Assembly (NCBI RefSeq): GCF_023195885.1
Contig: NZ_JALPKO010000006.1
Location: 124,001-188,000, forward strand
Length of the DNA: 64,000 nucleotides
Source: Methylonatrum kenyense
GTDB lineage: Bacteria > Pseudomonadota > Gammaproteobacteria > Nitrococcales > Aquisalimonadaceae
Direction: 5' to 3'
Both the position numbers and the translations under genes were made by a program. How positions within the stretch are numbered: position 1 is the stretch's first letter; each line of letters starts with the position of its first letter. Below are positions 49,311-58,950 of the stretch, piece after piece. Below the pieces are notes generated by a model. The model did no database searches. It was not told the origin of the DNA and was given only the letters and a program-made list of their open reading frames with translations.

Positions 49311-49560
49311 CGTCCAGTCGCTCTCCGGCGGACCCTCGTGGTGACCGGAACAGGCTCATGGGTGTTCAGCGGCAAAACGCTGTCGCATTCCCGCGCCTGC
49401 AGCCGTGCGTCAGCGTACCCCCGGGGCGGCGGGATTGTCTCAGCAGATCCCTGCCAGCGCCACTCCAGCGCGCAACTTTTCTACACTGATTCGAGGGACA
49501 ACATGAACGTTGCCCCCGGATACCTGGCCCGATTCTGCCAGGCTACGGCCAGGGACGGTC

Positions 49561-51762
49561 ATGCCTGCCTTGCTGCTTGCCTTCGCTACCGGCCTGCTCC
49601 TGGTGCACCTGTTGCCGGTGCTGCCATCGCCATGGATTGGTGCAGGCCTGTTACCATTGCTGCCATTCCGGCATCACCGGGTGATTCGGCTTTCGATGGC
49701 GGTGTTGGCCGGACTTTTTGCCGGCATCCTGGTGCTGCAACCACAGGTCGCGGCCTGGCAGATTCCCGCCTCGCAATGGGGCGGTTCGGCTGTCAGTGGC
49801 AGTGTTGTCAGTATCCCACGACTGCGCGGCGAATCGCTGGAGTTTCAGTTTCGACCGGACCGCACCGCAGTGACGCCGGAGCGTGCGCGGATTCTTGTCC
49901 GCTGGTATCGCCCCTCCGTCGATGTCCCGGCAGGGTCCCGTTGGCAACTGGACCTGCGCACGCGTTCCACCGCCGCGCCACGGAATCCGGGCGGCGTCGA
50001 TATGGAGCGCTACTGGCGTTCACAACGGTTGGCGGCCATCGGCTCGGTACAGACCAACTCCGACAACCGCCAATTGGCACCACCTCGTGGGCTGCACGCC
50101 TGGCGCCAGCAACTCGGCGAAACGCTGCGACACCGCATCAGTCGGACGGACGGCAGCGCCCTGGCGGTTGCCCTGCTGGTCGGTGACCGCCAGCACCTGT
50201 CGCCTGACCTGCGTGAGACCCTGATCGTCACCGGCACTGCCCATCTGATCGCGATCTCCGGCCTGCACGTCGGCCTGGTGGCAGCCGCGGTCTGGGCCGT
50301 GGCCGCCGCGCTCTGGCGCTTCCTGCCAGTGTTGCCGGGCAGGGTCCCGTGCCACCTCGCAGGTGTTCCCCCGGCCCTGCTGGCTGCGGGCGGGTATGCG
50401 GCCCTGGCAGGCTTTGCCCTGCCCACGCAGCGCGCGCTGATCATGCTCTGCCTGGCCATGCTGCTGCTTGCCGCACGCCGTTTGCGCGCGAGCTGGGCGA
50501 TCCTCTTGACGGCATTCTGTCTGGTCCTACTGTTGGACCCCCTCGCGCCACTCAGCCCCGGCCTCTGGCTGTCCTTCGGCGCGGTACTCAGCCTCTATCT
50601 GCTGCTTGCCGACCGACCGCTGCCGCCAACGGCATGGCAACAGTTCCTGCGCGTGCAGGTCGCGCTCCTGTTCGCCTTGCTGCCTCTGACCCTGTTCTGG
50701 TTCGGGCGCATTGCCTGGCTGTCGCCGCTCGCCAACCTTGTGGCCGTGCCGCTTGTGGGCGGCCTGGTGGTGCCGTTGTTGATGCTTGGCGCCGCGCTCG
50801 GCCTGATCTGGGACGCCGGCGGCACCTTTCTGCTGCAATGGGGCGCGTGGCTGCTGGAACTGCTGGTGTCCACGCTAACAATGTTGCAGGGCTGGTCGCC
50901 CGCGGAACGGCGACCTGGACCGCCCGCATGGTTGCTGCTGCTGGCATTGCCAACTGCGCTCGCGCTGCTGCTGCCGTTGGGGCTGGTCCGCCGTCTCGCC
51001 TTGCTGCTGATCCTGGCCGTGCCTGTCAGCTGGCAGGCACCGGCGCCGCCATCGGGCCAAGCCCGCGTTACCGTGCTGGATCTCGGACATGCGCACGCGA
51101 GCATTGTCCGCACACGTCGCCATGCATTGCTTTTCGATGCGGGGCATCGACATCAGGCGGTCATTCTGCGGAGTGCGCTTCGGCAGCAGGGCATTTCCGC
51201 CCTGGACCGTCTGGTCGTCAGCAATCAGCGCGCCGGCAGCGAAGGTGGTCGCGAGCGGCTGACCCTGCCGGTGGAATCCGGCGTCGGCCATGGTTTCGAC
51301 CGGGCCTGTGGCGAGGTTGATGCCTGGCACTGGGATGGCGTGGATTTCCGTTTTCTTGACCCTGGCGCGGGGAATGATTGCCTGCTCCGGGTCACGGCAA
51401 GCGGGGAGCGTCTGCTGCTGGCGCACGGCACAGAGCAACCCATCACGAGCCATGTTCATTCCCTGGCTGCACCCCGGATCGACTGGCTGGTGCTTCCGGC
51501 CCACGGTCATCGACAGGGTTTGCCGCAAGGTGGGGAAACCGGCCTGTCACCGATCGCTGCCATCGTTCCCGTGGACAAGCGCAATCGGTTCGGACTACCG
51601 CACGCCGAAGTTCGGGAACACTGGCAGGCCCGCGGCTCCCGCTTGCTGACAACCGGCGAGCGCGGCGCCATCACGCTGCAGCTGGGATCCGGGCGGACCG
51701 TCCGCGCCAGTCGCGACGCGGACCGCGCCTGGTGGCGGTCGCGGTCAGGGCAACCGGAGTGA
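49561..51762 (+). CDS. comEC: DNA internalization protein ComEC/Rec2
   Basis: A 733-residue polytopic inner-membrane protein that would pass single-stranded DNA into the cytoplasm. An N-terminal OB-like DUF4131 domain precedes the competence domain (HLIAISGLHVGLVAAAVWAV, LPTQRALIMLC, PGLWLSFGAVLSL) with many transmembrane helices. The C-terminal metallo-beta-lactamase-like domain is degenerate: the expected SHxDxDH reads SNQRAGS and HHGS is reduced to AHGH. ATG 49561 follows AGGGACGG; TTG 49510 is a weaker choice. It begins the exbB-exbD-lpxK-kdsB block. Confidence 0.9.
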   Translation: MPALLLAFATGLLLVHLLPVLPSPWIGAGLLPLLPFRHHRVIRLSMAVLAGLFAGILVLQPQVAAWQIPASQWGGSAVSGSVVSIPRLRGESLEFQFRPDRTAVTPERARILVRWYRPSVDVPAGSRWQLDLRTRSTAAPRNPGGVDMERYWRSQRLAAIGSVQTNSDNRQLAPPRGLHAWRQQLGETLRHRISRTDGSALAVALLVGDRQHLSPDLRETLIVTGTAHLIAISGLHVGLVAAAVWAVAAALWRFLPVLPGRVPCHLAGVPPALLAAGGYAALAGFALPTQRALIMLCLAMLLLAARRLRASWAILLTAFCLVLLLDPLAPLSPGLWLSFGAVLSLYLLLADRPLPPTAWQQFLRVQVALLFALLPLTLFWFGRIAWLSPLANLVAVPLVGGLVVPLLMLGAALGLIWDAGGTFLLQWGAWLLELLVSTLTMLQGWSPAERRPGPPAWLLLLALPTALALLLPLGLVRRLALLLILAVPVSWQAPAPPSGQARVTVLDLGHAHASIVRTRRHALLFDAGHRHQAVILRSALRQQGISALDRLVVSNQRAGSEGGRERLTLPVESGVGHGFDRACGEVDAWHWDGVDFRFLDPGAGNDCLLRVTASGERLLLAHGTEQPITSHVHSLAAPRIDWLVLPAHGHRQGLPQGGETGLSPIAAIVPVDKRNRFGLPHAEVREHWQARGSRLLTTGERGAITLQLGSGRTVRASRDADRAWWRSRSGQPE

Positions 51763-51895
51763 GCCGATCCTGCCAAGACCGCGGGCTCCGCGCAGCATGC
51801 GCCACGGCCCGCGCAGATCTGTGACCTCATCAGCGTTTCCCTTTCCGAAGATGCGTATCATCTGCCTCAGGCAATTCGGGGACGAGGAGACCTCT

Positions 51896-52528
51896 GTGTG
51901 GGAACTGATCGCCGCAGGCGGCTGGTTGATGGTACCAATCCTGATCTGTTCGGTGTTCGCCATGGCCATCATCGGCGAACGGTTCTGGACGCTGCAAAGT
52001 CATCGCATCATCCCCAGGCACCTGGTAGCCCGTAGCTGGAGTCTCGTTCGCGACCGGAAGGTGAACTCCGACGAGGTCCTGCGCCTGCGCGAGGACTCGC
52101 CGCTGGGACGGGTACTCGCCGCAGGCCTGGTGCACATGCACCAGAGCCGCGAAGTGATGATGGAGGCCATCGAGGACGCCGGCCGCCACGAAGCTCACGG
52201 CCTGGAACGTTTCCTGAACAGTCTCGGTACGATTGCCGCGGTAACGCCATTGCTCGGGCTGCTGGGCACCGTGATCGGCATGATCAAGGTCTTTAGCGCC
52301 ATCACCACACAGGGCGTGGGCAACGCGCCGGCACTGGCGGGTGGCATCTCCGAAGCCCTGATAACGACCGCGGCCGGATTGACCGTGGCAATCCCGTCGC
52401 TGATCGCCTATCGCTACTTCAGTGGCCTGGTCGACAAGTACGTCGTTGCCATGGAACAGGATGCGCTGAAACTGGTGGAGGCAATGCAGGCCCAGCGCCC
52501 GGCAGCGGGGCAGGGTGGGGCGCGGTGA
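51896..52528 (+). CDS. exbB: MotA/TolQ/ExbB proton channel family protein
   Basis: A 210-residue inner-membrane protein with three transmembrane segments: ELIAAGGWLMVPILICSVFA at the N-terminus, then TIAAVTPLLGLLGTVIGMIK and ITTAAGLTVAIPSLIAYRYF. The TPLLGLLGTVxGM and ITTAxGLxVAIP motifs are diagnostic. With ExbD it forms a proton-driven motor, probably for a TonB-like or envelope function. GTG 51896 follows GAGGAG at the right distance. It overlaps exbD by a GTGA. Confidence 0.92.
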   Translation: MWELIAAGGWLMVPILICSVFAMAIIGERFWTLQSHRIIPRHLVARSWSLVRDRKVNSDEVLRLREDSPLGRVLAAGLVHMHQSREVMMEAIEDAGRHEAHGLERFLNSLGTIAAVTPLLGLLGTVIGMIKVFSAITTQGVGNAPALAGGISEALITTAAGLTVAIPSLIAYRYFSGLVDKYVVAMEQDALKLVEAMQAQRPAAGQGGAR

Positions 52529-52947
52529 ACCTGCGGGGACGCCGGAACCGGGAACCGGAAATCAACCTGACTCCACTGATCGATGTGGTTTTTCTGATGT
52601 TGATCTTCTTCATGGTCAGCACCACCTTCCAGCATGACGCCGATCTGTCGATCCAACTGCCCGAGGCCGGCATTGAAACGGGTCCCCGCGAGGCCACGAC
52701 CATGCATCTCAGCATCAGCGCCGACGGTGAATACGCCCTGGATGGACGCATTCTTGCCGACGGCAGCCGCGAGACGATTGTTCGCGCCCTAGAGCAGGCC
52801 AGGGAAGAAGATCCCGAGCGGCATCTGATCGTCCGTGCCGATGCCCGCACGCCACACCAGAACGTTGTCCGTGCGATGGAGGCAGCGGGTCTGGCGTCGA
52901 TCTCCCGCCTGTCGTTTGCAACCCTGCAAGGCGATGGCTCCGAGTAG
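52525..52947 (+). CDS. exbD: Biopolymer transport protein ExbD/TolR
   Basis: A 140-residue protein with a short cytoplasmic N-terminus, one transmembrane helix and a periplasmic domain. INLTPLIDVVFLMLIFFMVS holds the conserved channel Asp. It is the stator partner of ExbB encoded immediately upstream. GTG 52525 overlaps the exbB stop. lpxK follows after 54 bases without the msbA often found between them. Confidence 0.93.
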   Translation: MNLRGRRNREPEINLTPLIDVVFLMLIFFMVSTTFQHDADLSIQLPEAGIETGPREATTMHLSISADGEYALDGRILADGSRETIVRALEQAREEDPERHLIVRADARTPHQNVVRAMEAAGLASISRLSFATLQGDGSE

Positions 52948-53001
52948 GCTGTCGAAGCGGAGAAGCGCGACCGTGGCCGCAGCCCAGGGAAATTGTGCGG
53001 C

Positions 53002-53991
53002 ATGACGGGCATCCCGGATTTCTGGCTGAGACGGGGGCTTGCGGCTTACCTGCTGTGGCCGCTGGCACTGCTGTTCCGGGCTGTCGTCGGCCTGCGTCGC
53101 CTTGGCTTCCAGTCAGGGCTGTTCCGTTCCCAACGCCTTCCGGTGCCCGTGATCGTGGTCGGCAACATCTTTGTCGGTGGCACCGGCAAGACACCCCTGG
53201 TGCTCTGGCTGGCGGAAACGCTCCGCGCACGCGGTCGACGGCCGGGCATCGTGACCCGCGGTTACGGCGGCAGCGCCAGCAGCTGGCCGCAAGCGGTTAC
53301 GGCACAGAGCGACCCAGCGCAGGTTGGTGACGAGCCCGTACTGCTGGCCCGCCGCAGCAGTTGTCCGGTCATGGCCGGACCGGACCGGGTCGGCTCGGGC
53401 CTGGCGCTGATCGAACACCACGGCTGTGATTGCCTGATTTCCGACGACGGCCTGCAGCACTATGCGCTGCAGCGTGATCTCGAAATCGTGGTGATTGACG
53501 GCAAGCGCGGTCTGGGAAACGGTTTCCTAATGCCGGCCGGGCCGCTGCGGGAGCCGCCTGCCAGACTGCGCTCCGTGAACCTGCTGTTGTCCAATGGCGG
53601 ACCATCCGCGTGGACCGCGCACCATTTCAGCCTGCGGCTGGATAGCGCCCGCCAGCTCGTGGACGGCGGAACAGGCCGTGCGCTGACTGATTTCGCCGGA
53701 CAGGAGGTGCATGCGGTGAGTGGAATCGGCAATCCCCAGCGATTCTTCGACGCCCTCCGTACCAGCGGCATAAAGGTCATTCCGCATGCGTTTCCCGACC
53801 ATCACCCGTTCCGCTCGGCCGATCTGGAGTTTGCCGACGGGCATCCGGTACTGATGACAGAGAAGGACGCGGTAAAATGCGAGCCGTTCGCCAAGGCCCA
53901 TTACTGGGTGGTGCCTGCCCGGACCGAGCTTTCCACGTCAACCCGGCAGACCCTCGAGGCCTGCCTCGAGCATTGCCTGAGCAGCCGATGA
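53002..53991 (+). CDS. lpxK: Tetraacyldisaccharide 4'-kinase
   Basis: LpxK phosphorylates the lipid A disaccharide. The 329-residue protein has an N-terminal membrane-associating helix (LAAYLLWPLALLFRAVVGLR), Walker A VGNIFVGGTGKTPLVLWLAE, VTRGYGG, GDEPVLLARR and the DDGLQHYALQRD active-site motif. ATG 53002 is preferred over TTG 52993 because AGGGA lies too close to the latter. The stop overlaps kdsB (ATGA). Confidence 0.94.
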   Translation: MTGIPDFWLRRGLAAYLLWPLALLFRAVVGLRRLGFQSGLFRSQRLPVPVIVVGNIFVGGTGKTPLVLWLAETLRARGRRPGIVTRGYGGSASSWPQAVTAQSDPAQVGDEPVLLARRSSCPVMAGPDRVGSGLALIEHHGCDCLISDDGLQHYALQRDLEIVVIDGKRGLGNGFLMPAGPLREPPARLRSVNLLLSNGGPSAWTAHHFSLRLDSARQLVDGGTGRALTDFAGQEVHAVSGIGNPQRFFDALRTSGIKVIPHAFPDHHPFRSADLEFADGHPVLMTEKDAVKCEPFAKAHYWVVPARTELSTSTRQTLEACLEHCLSSR

Positions 53992-54749
53992 CCGAATTCC
54001 TGACTGTGATACCCGCCCGCTATCAGTCCTCGCGTTTTCCCGGCAAACCGCTCGCCGTGCTGGCCGGAAAGCCGATGGTGCAGCATGTCTGGGAGAAGGC
54101 CCGTGCCAGTGGCGCCAGTCGCGTGCTGGTTGCGACCGATGACGACAGGATCAGGGCGGCCTGTGAGAGCTTTGGCGCCGACGTCATGCGGACAGCGGCC
54201 CACCACCGTTCAGGCACGGACCGTCTCGCGGAAGTGGTCGAGCGGCTGGCGCTGCCGGATTCGACCATTGTGGTGAACCTCCAGGGTGATGAACCACTGA
54301 TGCCGCCGGGTCACATCCGTCGCGTGGCGGATCTCCTGGTGGAGCACAACGATGCCGAGATGAGCACCTTGCTGCTGCCCATGCAGGGACCGGTAACGAA
54401 CTCCTCCGCCAACACGGTCAAGGCAGTCACCGACCGCCGCGGCTACGCCCTGTACTTCAGCAGGGCACCGATTCCCTGGCCGCGGGAGCTCGCCGGAACT
54501 GACAAGCCCGCGACGCCGAGCTGGCATCGGCACCTCGGTATCTACGGCTACCGAGCCGGATTTCTGCGGCGTTACCCGGACCTGGCCGTGTCCGAACTGG
54601 AGCGTCTCGAATCGCTGGAACAGTTGCGTGCGCTGGATCATGGCATCCGTATAATCACCGGGACCGTCGCCCAGGATGGCGGGCCGGGCATCGACACACC
54701 CGAGGACCTGCATCGGGCTCAGGTTCTTCTGACAACTGCCGATACCTAG
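53988..54749 (+). CDS. kdsB: CMP-KDO synthetase
   Basis: KdsB activates KDO with CTP for lipopolysaccharide assembly. The 253-residue nucleotidyltransferase shows VIPARYQSSRFPGKPLA, VATDDDRI, HRSGTDRLAEV, VNLQGDEPLMPP and KAVTDRRGYALYFSRAPIPW, with the C-terminal GIDTPEDL. Full length. It overlaps lpxK, so two LPS-core steps are co-translated. Confidence 0.96.
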   Translation: MTEFLTVIPARYQSSRFPGKPLAVLAGKPMVQHVWEKARASGASRVLVATDDDRIRAACESFGADVMRTAAHHRSGTDRLAEVVERLALPDSTIVVNLQGDEPLMPPGHIRRVADLLVEHNDAEMSTLLLPMQGPVTNSSANTVKAVTDRRGYALYFSRAPIPWPRELAGTDKPATPSWHRHLGIYGYRAGFLRRYPDLAVSELERLESLEQLRALDHGIRIITGTVAQDGGPGIDTPEDLHRAQVLLTTADT

Positions 54750-54879
54750 GTGTGGCGTCCGCCACCCGGATCCACGATCTGCCCGGATCGGCCCGTTCCC
54801 GCAATGCCGACAGCGGATTGGGCACCGCCGTTTACTGGTAGACTCGGCACCTTTGACGAGGCTATCGGGAGTAATCTAA

Positions 54880-55374
54880 GTGTCGGATCAGGATTTTGTG
54901 CGTGTGTTGTTCGTCTGCATGGGCAATATCTGCCGCTCGCCGACGGCCGAGGGCGTATTTCGCCACAGGGTCCGGAATGCCGGCCTGGCGGATCGAATCG
55001 AAACCGATTCAGCCGGCACACACGGCTACCATATCGGAAAGGGACCGGACCAACGTTCGCAGGCGGAAGCACGAAACCGCGGGATTGACCTCAGCGACAT
55101 ACGCAGCCGCCGGGTAAAGGCAAGTGATTTCAGTTATTTCGACTGGATTCTTGCGATGGATCGGGAGAACCTGTCGATCCTCGAATCGGAGTCCCCTGAC
55201 GCCGAGCGGCACAAGCTGCACCTGTTTCTCAAGTTCGCGCCGGATCTTCCGGAAGAGGAAGTGCCGGATCCGTATTACGGCGGTGAACGGGGATTCGTTC
55301 ACGTCTTCGACTTGATCGATGCGGCTGCCGAGGGGCTGCTGGATACGATACGTCGGCAACATGGCTTGAGGTAG
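54880..55374 (+). CDS. Low-molecular-weight protein-tyrosine phosphatase
   Basis: A 164-residue LMW-PTP. The P-loop VCMGNICRSPTAEG holds the nucleophilic Cys and Arg, and the general-acid Asp is in VPDPYYGG. In Gram-negatives such enzymes may act on tyrosine kinases of polysaccharide export (Wzb type), but no kinase gene is nearby and this placement after kdsB is widespread. GTG 54880 follows CGGGAGT. It ends before a hairpin shared with rne. Confidence 0.92.
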   Translation: MSDQDFVRVLFVCMGNICRSPTAEGVFRHRVRNAGLADRIETDSAGTHGYHIGKGPDQRSQAEARNRGIDLSDIRSRRVKASDFSYFDWILAMDRENLSILESESPDAERHKLHLFLKFAPDLPEEEVPDPYYGGERGFVHVFDLIDAAAEGLLDTIRRQHGLR

Positions 55375-55396
55375 CGGCCAGTAACATCAGCGCGGT

Positions 55397-55429
55397 ACGG
55401 GGGTGCCTCACCGAAAGCGGTGCCCCCGT
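55397..55429. terminator. Hairpin between convergent phosphatase and rne genes
   Basis: An outer stem ACGGGGG/CCCCCGT with a one-sided bulge and an inner stem CACCG/CGGTG with loop AAAG. There is no long T-run, so it is a weak or Rho-assisted terminator candidate. Confidence 0.4.
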
Positions 55430-55467
55430 CGCCACCGCGGGGAACACCATCTCGACGATTACCCTGA

Positions 55468-58413
55468 TCAGCCCGATTTACCCTCACGATGCCTTTCGTC
55501 CGGCGCTTGCTGTTCCGATTCATCGGTCGCGGCCGGTCCGGTATCCCCGTCCTTACCGGATTCTGCCGCCACGCCGGCCGTCCCGGCTTTCGAGGGTTTT
55601 TCCGGCTCCACCGAATCCAGGCCCTCTTCACGCGCCTCCTCCGCAGTTGCCTCCTGCAACGGCTGCCAGGCCCTGGGTGCGGCGTCCGCGCCAGCGGTGG
55701 ATATCTCCTCTGCGCCGCCTGTGGTTTCGGTCTCGCCGCTCTCGGCCGCCGATTTCGCCTGCTGCTCGGTCGATGCCGTTTCCACCGTCTCGACGGCAGC
55801 ACCCGCGGAGTCGGAAACCGGCTTCTGCGGCGTCTGCGCGGCGGACGATTCAGTGACAGACTCCGACGATTCCGCGGCCTTACGGCTACGTCTGCGCCTC
55901 GGCTTGGGGCTCGCCTGCGTGTCGTCCGCGGATGTCTGCGGGGCAGCTTGCTCCGGTTCCGGACTCTCAGAGTCGGTGCGGGATGCCTTGCTGGACGCCT
56001 CCGCCTTGTCCGCTGCCGGGATGCGCGGCCGACCGCTGCGCATTCGAGGGTCCTGCTGTTCCTCGGCGGCCGCAGTTTTCTTTGCCTCCTCGGGCTGTGC
56101 CTGCTGATCGTCTGCGGATCCGCCGGCTGGCTTTGATTTCGCTCCCTTCGCGGAAGGTTTTGCGGACCCGGCCTGCTCGGATTTCGCTGCGGTATCGGAC
56201 CCGGAATCCTGGCTGGATTCGGCGGTGGCATCCTGCTCCGGATTCCGCGCCTCCGTGGACTGGCCCTCGGCATTCTGTCCGCCGCGTCGCCGGCGACGCC
56301 CACCGCGACGACCCCGACGGCTGCGTCCGCCACCCTGCGCGCCTTCGGCATTTTTCTGTTCACCGGCAGCAGCCTGCGTCTGCTTGGCGTTTCCTTCGGT
56401 ATCGGTCTTTTCTGCTGCGGGATCGGCTTTCTTGTCCGTCTTCGCAGGCCCGCCCTTGCGCGCGTCGGTGGCGCGACTTTCCTCATCCGAGGCACTGGCG
56501 CCACGCCCACCGCGCCGGCGACTGCGTCCGCCGGAACGGCGGCCGTTACCCGCGCCCGACTGCTGGCCGGCGCGCCGACGCCGTTGCCCACCATCGCTGC
56601 CAGACTGTTCCGATTCGCCATCCTTGTCACCGGCGGTGTCGGCGAGGCGCTCACTTTCAGCGGTGTCGGGCGAGAACAGGGAACTCATCCAGCGGAAGAA
56701 TCCACGCACGCCACCATCCGTCGTCGTGGCGCTGGTCGCCGGGCTGGTGGCGGCGGCTGCGGCCTTGGTCGGAGCCGGTTTCTCCGAGGGCTCGGCAATG
56801 GTCGGCGCCGGTTCCGTACTCACCGAAAGGGCACTCACTGCCGGTGCCTCGGCACGCGGCCGCTCGCTGACCTGGGCGAGGGTGCTGGTATCACCGGCTT
56901 CGTCGGTTGCCAGCAGGTAGCTACTGTCATCCGCGGAGTCGTCGTCACCGCGCACCCGCTGCACCGAGTAATGCGGTGTCTCCATGGTCTTGTTCGGAAC
57001 AAGCAGGATCTGCACGCGGTGGCGTTGTTCGATTTCCGTCACCGCATCGCGTTTTTCGTTCAGCAGGAACGTGGCGACATCGACCGGCAGCTGCGCCATG
57101 ACCTTGGCCGTCTTGTCCTTCATCGCCTCTTCCTCGACAAGGCGAAGAATCGACAGGGCAAGGGATTCCACACTGCGGATCGTGCCCTGGCCACTGCAGC
57201 GCGGGCAGACTTCCTGACTAGCCTCACCCAGAGAGGCACGTAGCCGCTGACGCGACATCTCCAGCAGCCCGAAGCGGGAAATGCGGCTGAGTTGAACCCG
57301 CGCGCGGTCCATTTTCACTGCCTCGCGCAGGCGGTTCTCGACGTCGCGCTGGTTGCGATTCGGCCCCATGTCAATGAAATCAATCACGATCAGGCCACCA
57401 AGGTCGCGCAGGCGGAGTTGCCGGGCGATCTCCTCGGCCGCTTCCAGATTGGTATTGAGTGCGGTTTCCTCGATATCGCTGCCCTTGGTGGCTCGCGCCG
57501 AGTTGATATCGATGGAAATCAGAGCCTCGGTGTGATCAATGACGATCGCGCCGCCCGATGGCAGCTGCACCGTCCGCTCGAAGGCGGATTCGATCTGGCT
57601 TTCGATCTGGTAGCGGGTGAATAGCGGTACCGTGTCCTGATACAGCTTCAGTTTGTTCAGGTTGTACGGCATCACCTGCCGCACGAAGTCCTGCGCCTGC
57701 TGGAACACGCCCGGGTCGTCGATCAGGATTTCGCCGGTATCGGCCCGCAGGTAGTCCCGCAGGGCTCGGATGATGACGTTGCTCTCCTGGTAGATCAGGA
57801 AGGGAGCACTGCGCTCTTCGGCGGCCTTGTTGATCATCTCCCAGAGTTGCAACAGGTAGTTCAGATCCCACTGCAATTCTTCAATGTTCCGGCCTACACC
57901 GGCAGTGCGAACGATGAGGCCCGCACCCTCCGGCGTCTCGAGCTGACGCAGGGCTTCGCGGATCTCGTCGCGTTCCTCGCCCTCAATCCGGCGTGAAACA
58001 CCACCGGCGCGCGGATTGTTGGGCATCAGCACCAGGTAGCGGCCGGCCAGGCTGATGAAGGTGGTGAGCGCGGCGCCCTTGGTGCCACGTTCTTCCTTGT
58101 CCACCTGCACCACGACTTCCTGGCCCTCGCGGATCACGTCCTTGATGCTGGCCTTGCCGTTGCTGCCGCTGCCTTCAGCGTAATAGCTGCGGGCGATTTC
58201 CTTGAAAGGCAGGAACCCGTGCCGTTCGGAGCCGTACTGTACAAAGGCCGCTTCAAGGCTCGGTTCAACCCGAGTGATCTTGCCCTTGTAGATATTGGAC
58301 TTTTTCTGCTCCCTGGACGGGGTTTCGATGTCTAGATCATAGAGCTTCTGGCCGTCGACCATTGCCACCCGCAGCTCTTCCGGCTGGGTGGCGTTTATCA
58401 GCATTCTTTTCAT
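55468..58413 (-). CDS. rne: Ribonuclease E
   Basis: RNase E is the main endoribonuclease for mRNA decay and rRNA/tRNA processing and the degradosome scaffold. Its 981 residues start [20 protein letters not shown]. The catalytic half (about 1-530) has the S1 domain, [12 protein letters not shown] and IVIDFIDM with the metal-binding Asp, and the zinc link [12 protein letters not shown]. The C-terminal 450 residues are low-complexity, rich in Ala, Glu and Ser with Arg-rich patches ([17 protein letters not shown]) that bind RNA and probably RhlB. ATG 58413 follows AGGAATTTT. Confidence 0.96.
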   Translation of the reverse strand: MKRMLINATQPEELRVAMVDGQKLYDLDIETPSREQKKSNIYKGKITRVEPSLEAAFVQYGSERHGFLPFKEIARSYYAEGSGSNGKASIKDVIREGQEVVVQVDKEERGTKGAALTTFISLAGRYLVLMPNNPRAGGVSRRIEGEERDEIREALRQLETPEGAGLIVRTAGVGRNIEELQWDLNYLLQLWEMINKAAEERSAPFLIYQESNVIIRALRDYLRADTGEILIDDPGVFQQAQDFVRQVMPYNLNKLKLYQDTVPLFTRYQIESQIESAFERTVQLPSGGAIVIDHTEALISIDINSARATKGSDIEETALNTNLEAAEEIARQLRLRDLGGLIVIDFIDMGPNRNQRDVENRLREAVKMDRARVQLSRISRFGLLEMSRQRLRASLGEASQEVCPRCSGQGTIRSVESLALSILRLVEEEAMKDKTAKVMAQLPVDVATFLLNEKRDAVTEIEQRHRVQILLVPNKTMETPHYSVQRVRGDDDSADDSSYLLATDEAGDTSTLAQVSERPRAEAPAVSALSVSTEPAPTIAEPSEKPAPTKAAAAATSPATSATTTDGGVRGFFRWMSSLFSPDTAESERLADTAGDKDGESEQSGSDGGQRRRRAGQQSGAGNGRRSGGRSRRRGGRGASASDEESRATDARKGGPAKTDKKADPAAEKTDTEGNAKQTQAAAGEQKNAEGAQGGGRSRRGRRGGRRRRRGGQNAEGQSTEARNPEQDATAESSQDSGSDTAAKSEQAGSAKPSAKGAKSKPAGGSADDQQAQPEEAKKTAAAEEQQDPRMRSGRPRIPAADKAEASSKASRTDSESPEPEQAAPQTSADDTQASPKPRRRRSRKAAESSESVTESSAAQTPQKPVSDSAGAAVETVETASTEQQAKSAAESGETETTGGAEEISTAGADAAPRAWQPLQEATAEEAREEGLDSVEPEKPSKAGTAGVAAESGKDGDTGPAATDESEQQAPDERHREGKSG

Positions 58414-58809
58414 AAAATTCCTGTCTCCGACGCTCGACCCTGCCACGCCGGCATCCGTCCAGCGGCGACCCTGTAGGGAAAACCGCCGACCCAGGCATTA
58501 GAACGGCTCCAGCCACCGCATCGGGCGCTGACACAGTGTGTGCGTCGCGCCAAATCAGCAGTTGCAGGAGCAGCATCCGGAGTGGGGACATGGGAGCGTC
58601 CAATGTAGCCGACCCAGGGGCCGGCATTTCCAAAAAAGAGTGTCAATCGCACATGCGACTGACCCGTAAACCGTGTCTAGCGCGCCACGCGATCCGTGAG
58701 TCCGGGGGCGCGAATTTCCGCCGGCACAATTTGGCTACCCTGATCCGGAACATTCGGCGGACCGCCATTCCGGTAACAAAAAGCGATTGAGGTACCCCGC
58801 ACCTGCGGC
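58414..58809 (-). promoter_or_regulatory. Long 5' leader of rne
   Basis: About 400 bases between the predicted rne promoter and its start codon hold no open gene. A stem CCGGAA/TTCCGG with a GGCGG inner stem lies at 58745-58773, and a short GTCGCA/TGCGAT pair at about 58643-58660. E. coli rne has a 361-nt leader through which RNase E controls its own mRNA. The length and structure here suggest the same, by inference. Confidence 0.55.
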
Positions 58810-58815
58810 CCGAGG

Positions 58816-58844
58816 ATTATAGCGACGATATTGTGGTGCATCAA
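58816..58844 (-). promoter_or_regulatory. Strong predicted promoter of rne
   Basis: On the minus strand TTGATG (58839-58844), a 17-base spacer and a perfect TATAAT (58816-58821). The best sigma-70 match in the window, placed about 400 bases upstream of rne. Confidence 0.75.
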
Positions 58845-58950
58845 TTGCCCCAGCGGTGTGTTGGCAGTGGGCGCAAAAGCTGTCCTGGCCTGCAGAAACG
58901 GCCTGCCCGAAAAGCGGTCAAGGCCTGCTCGGGCTGGTATGATCTGGCGC

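Noticed and set aside
55299-56654. A 451-codon Arg/Pro-rich frame over the 3' part of rne
   Set aside because: It is another frame of the low-complexity RNase E tail; RNase E itself is full length in its own frame.
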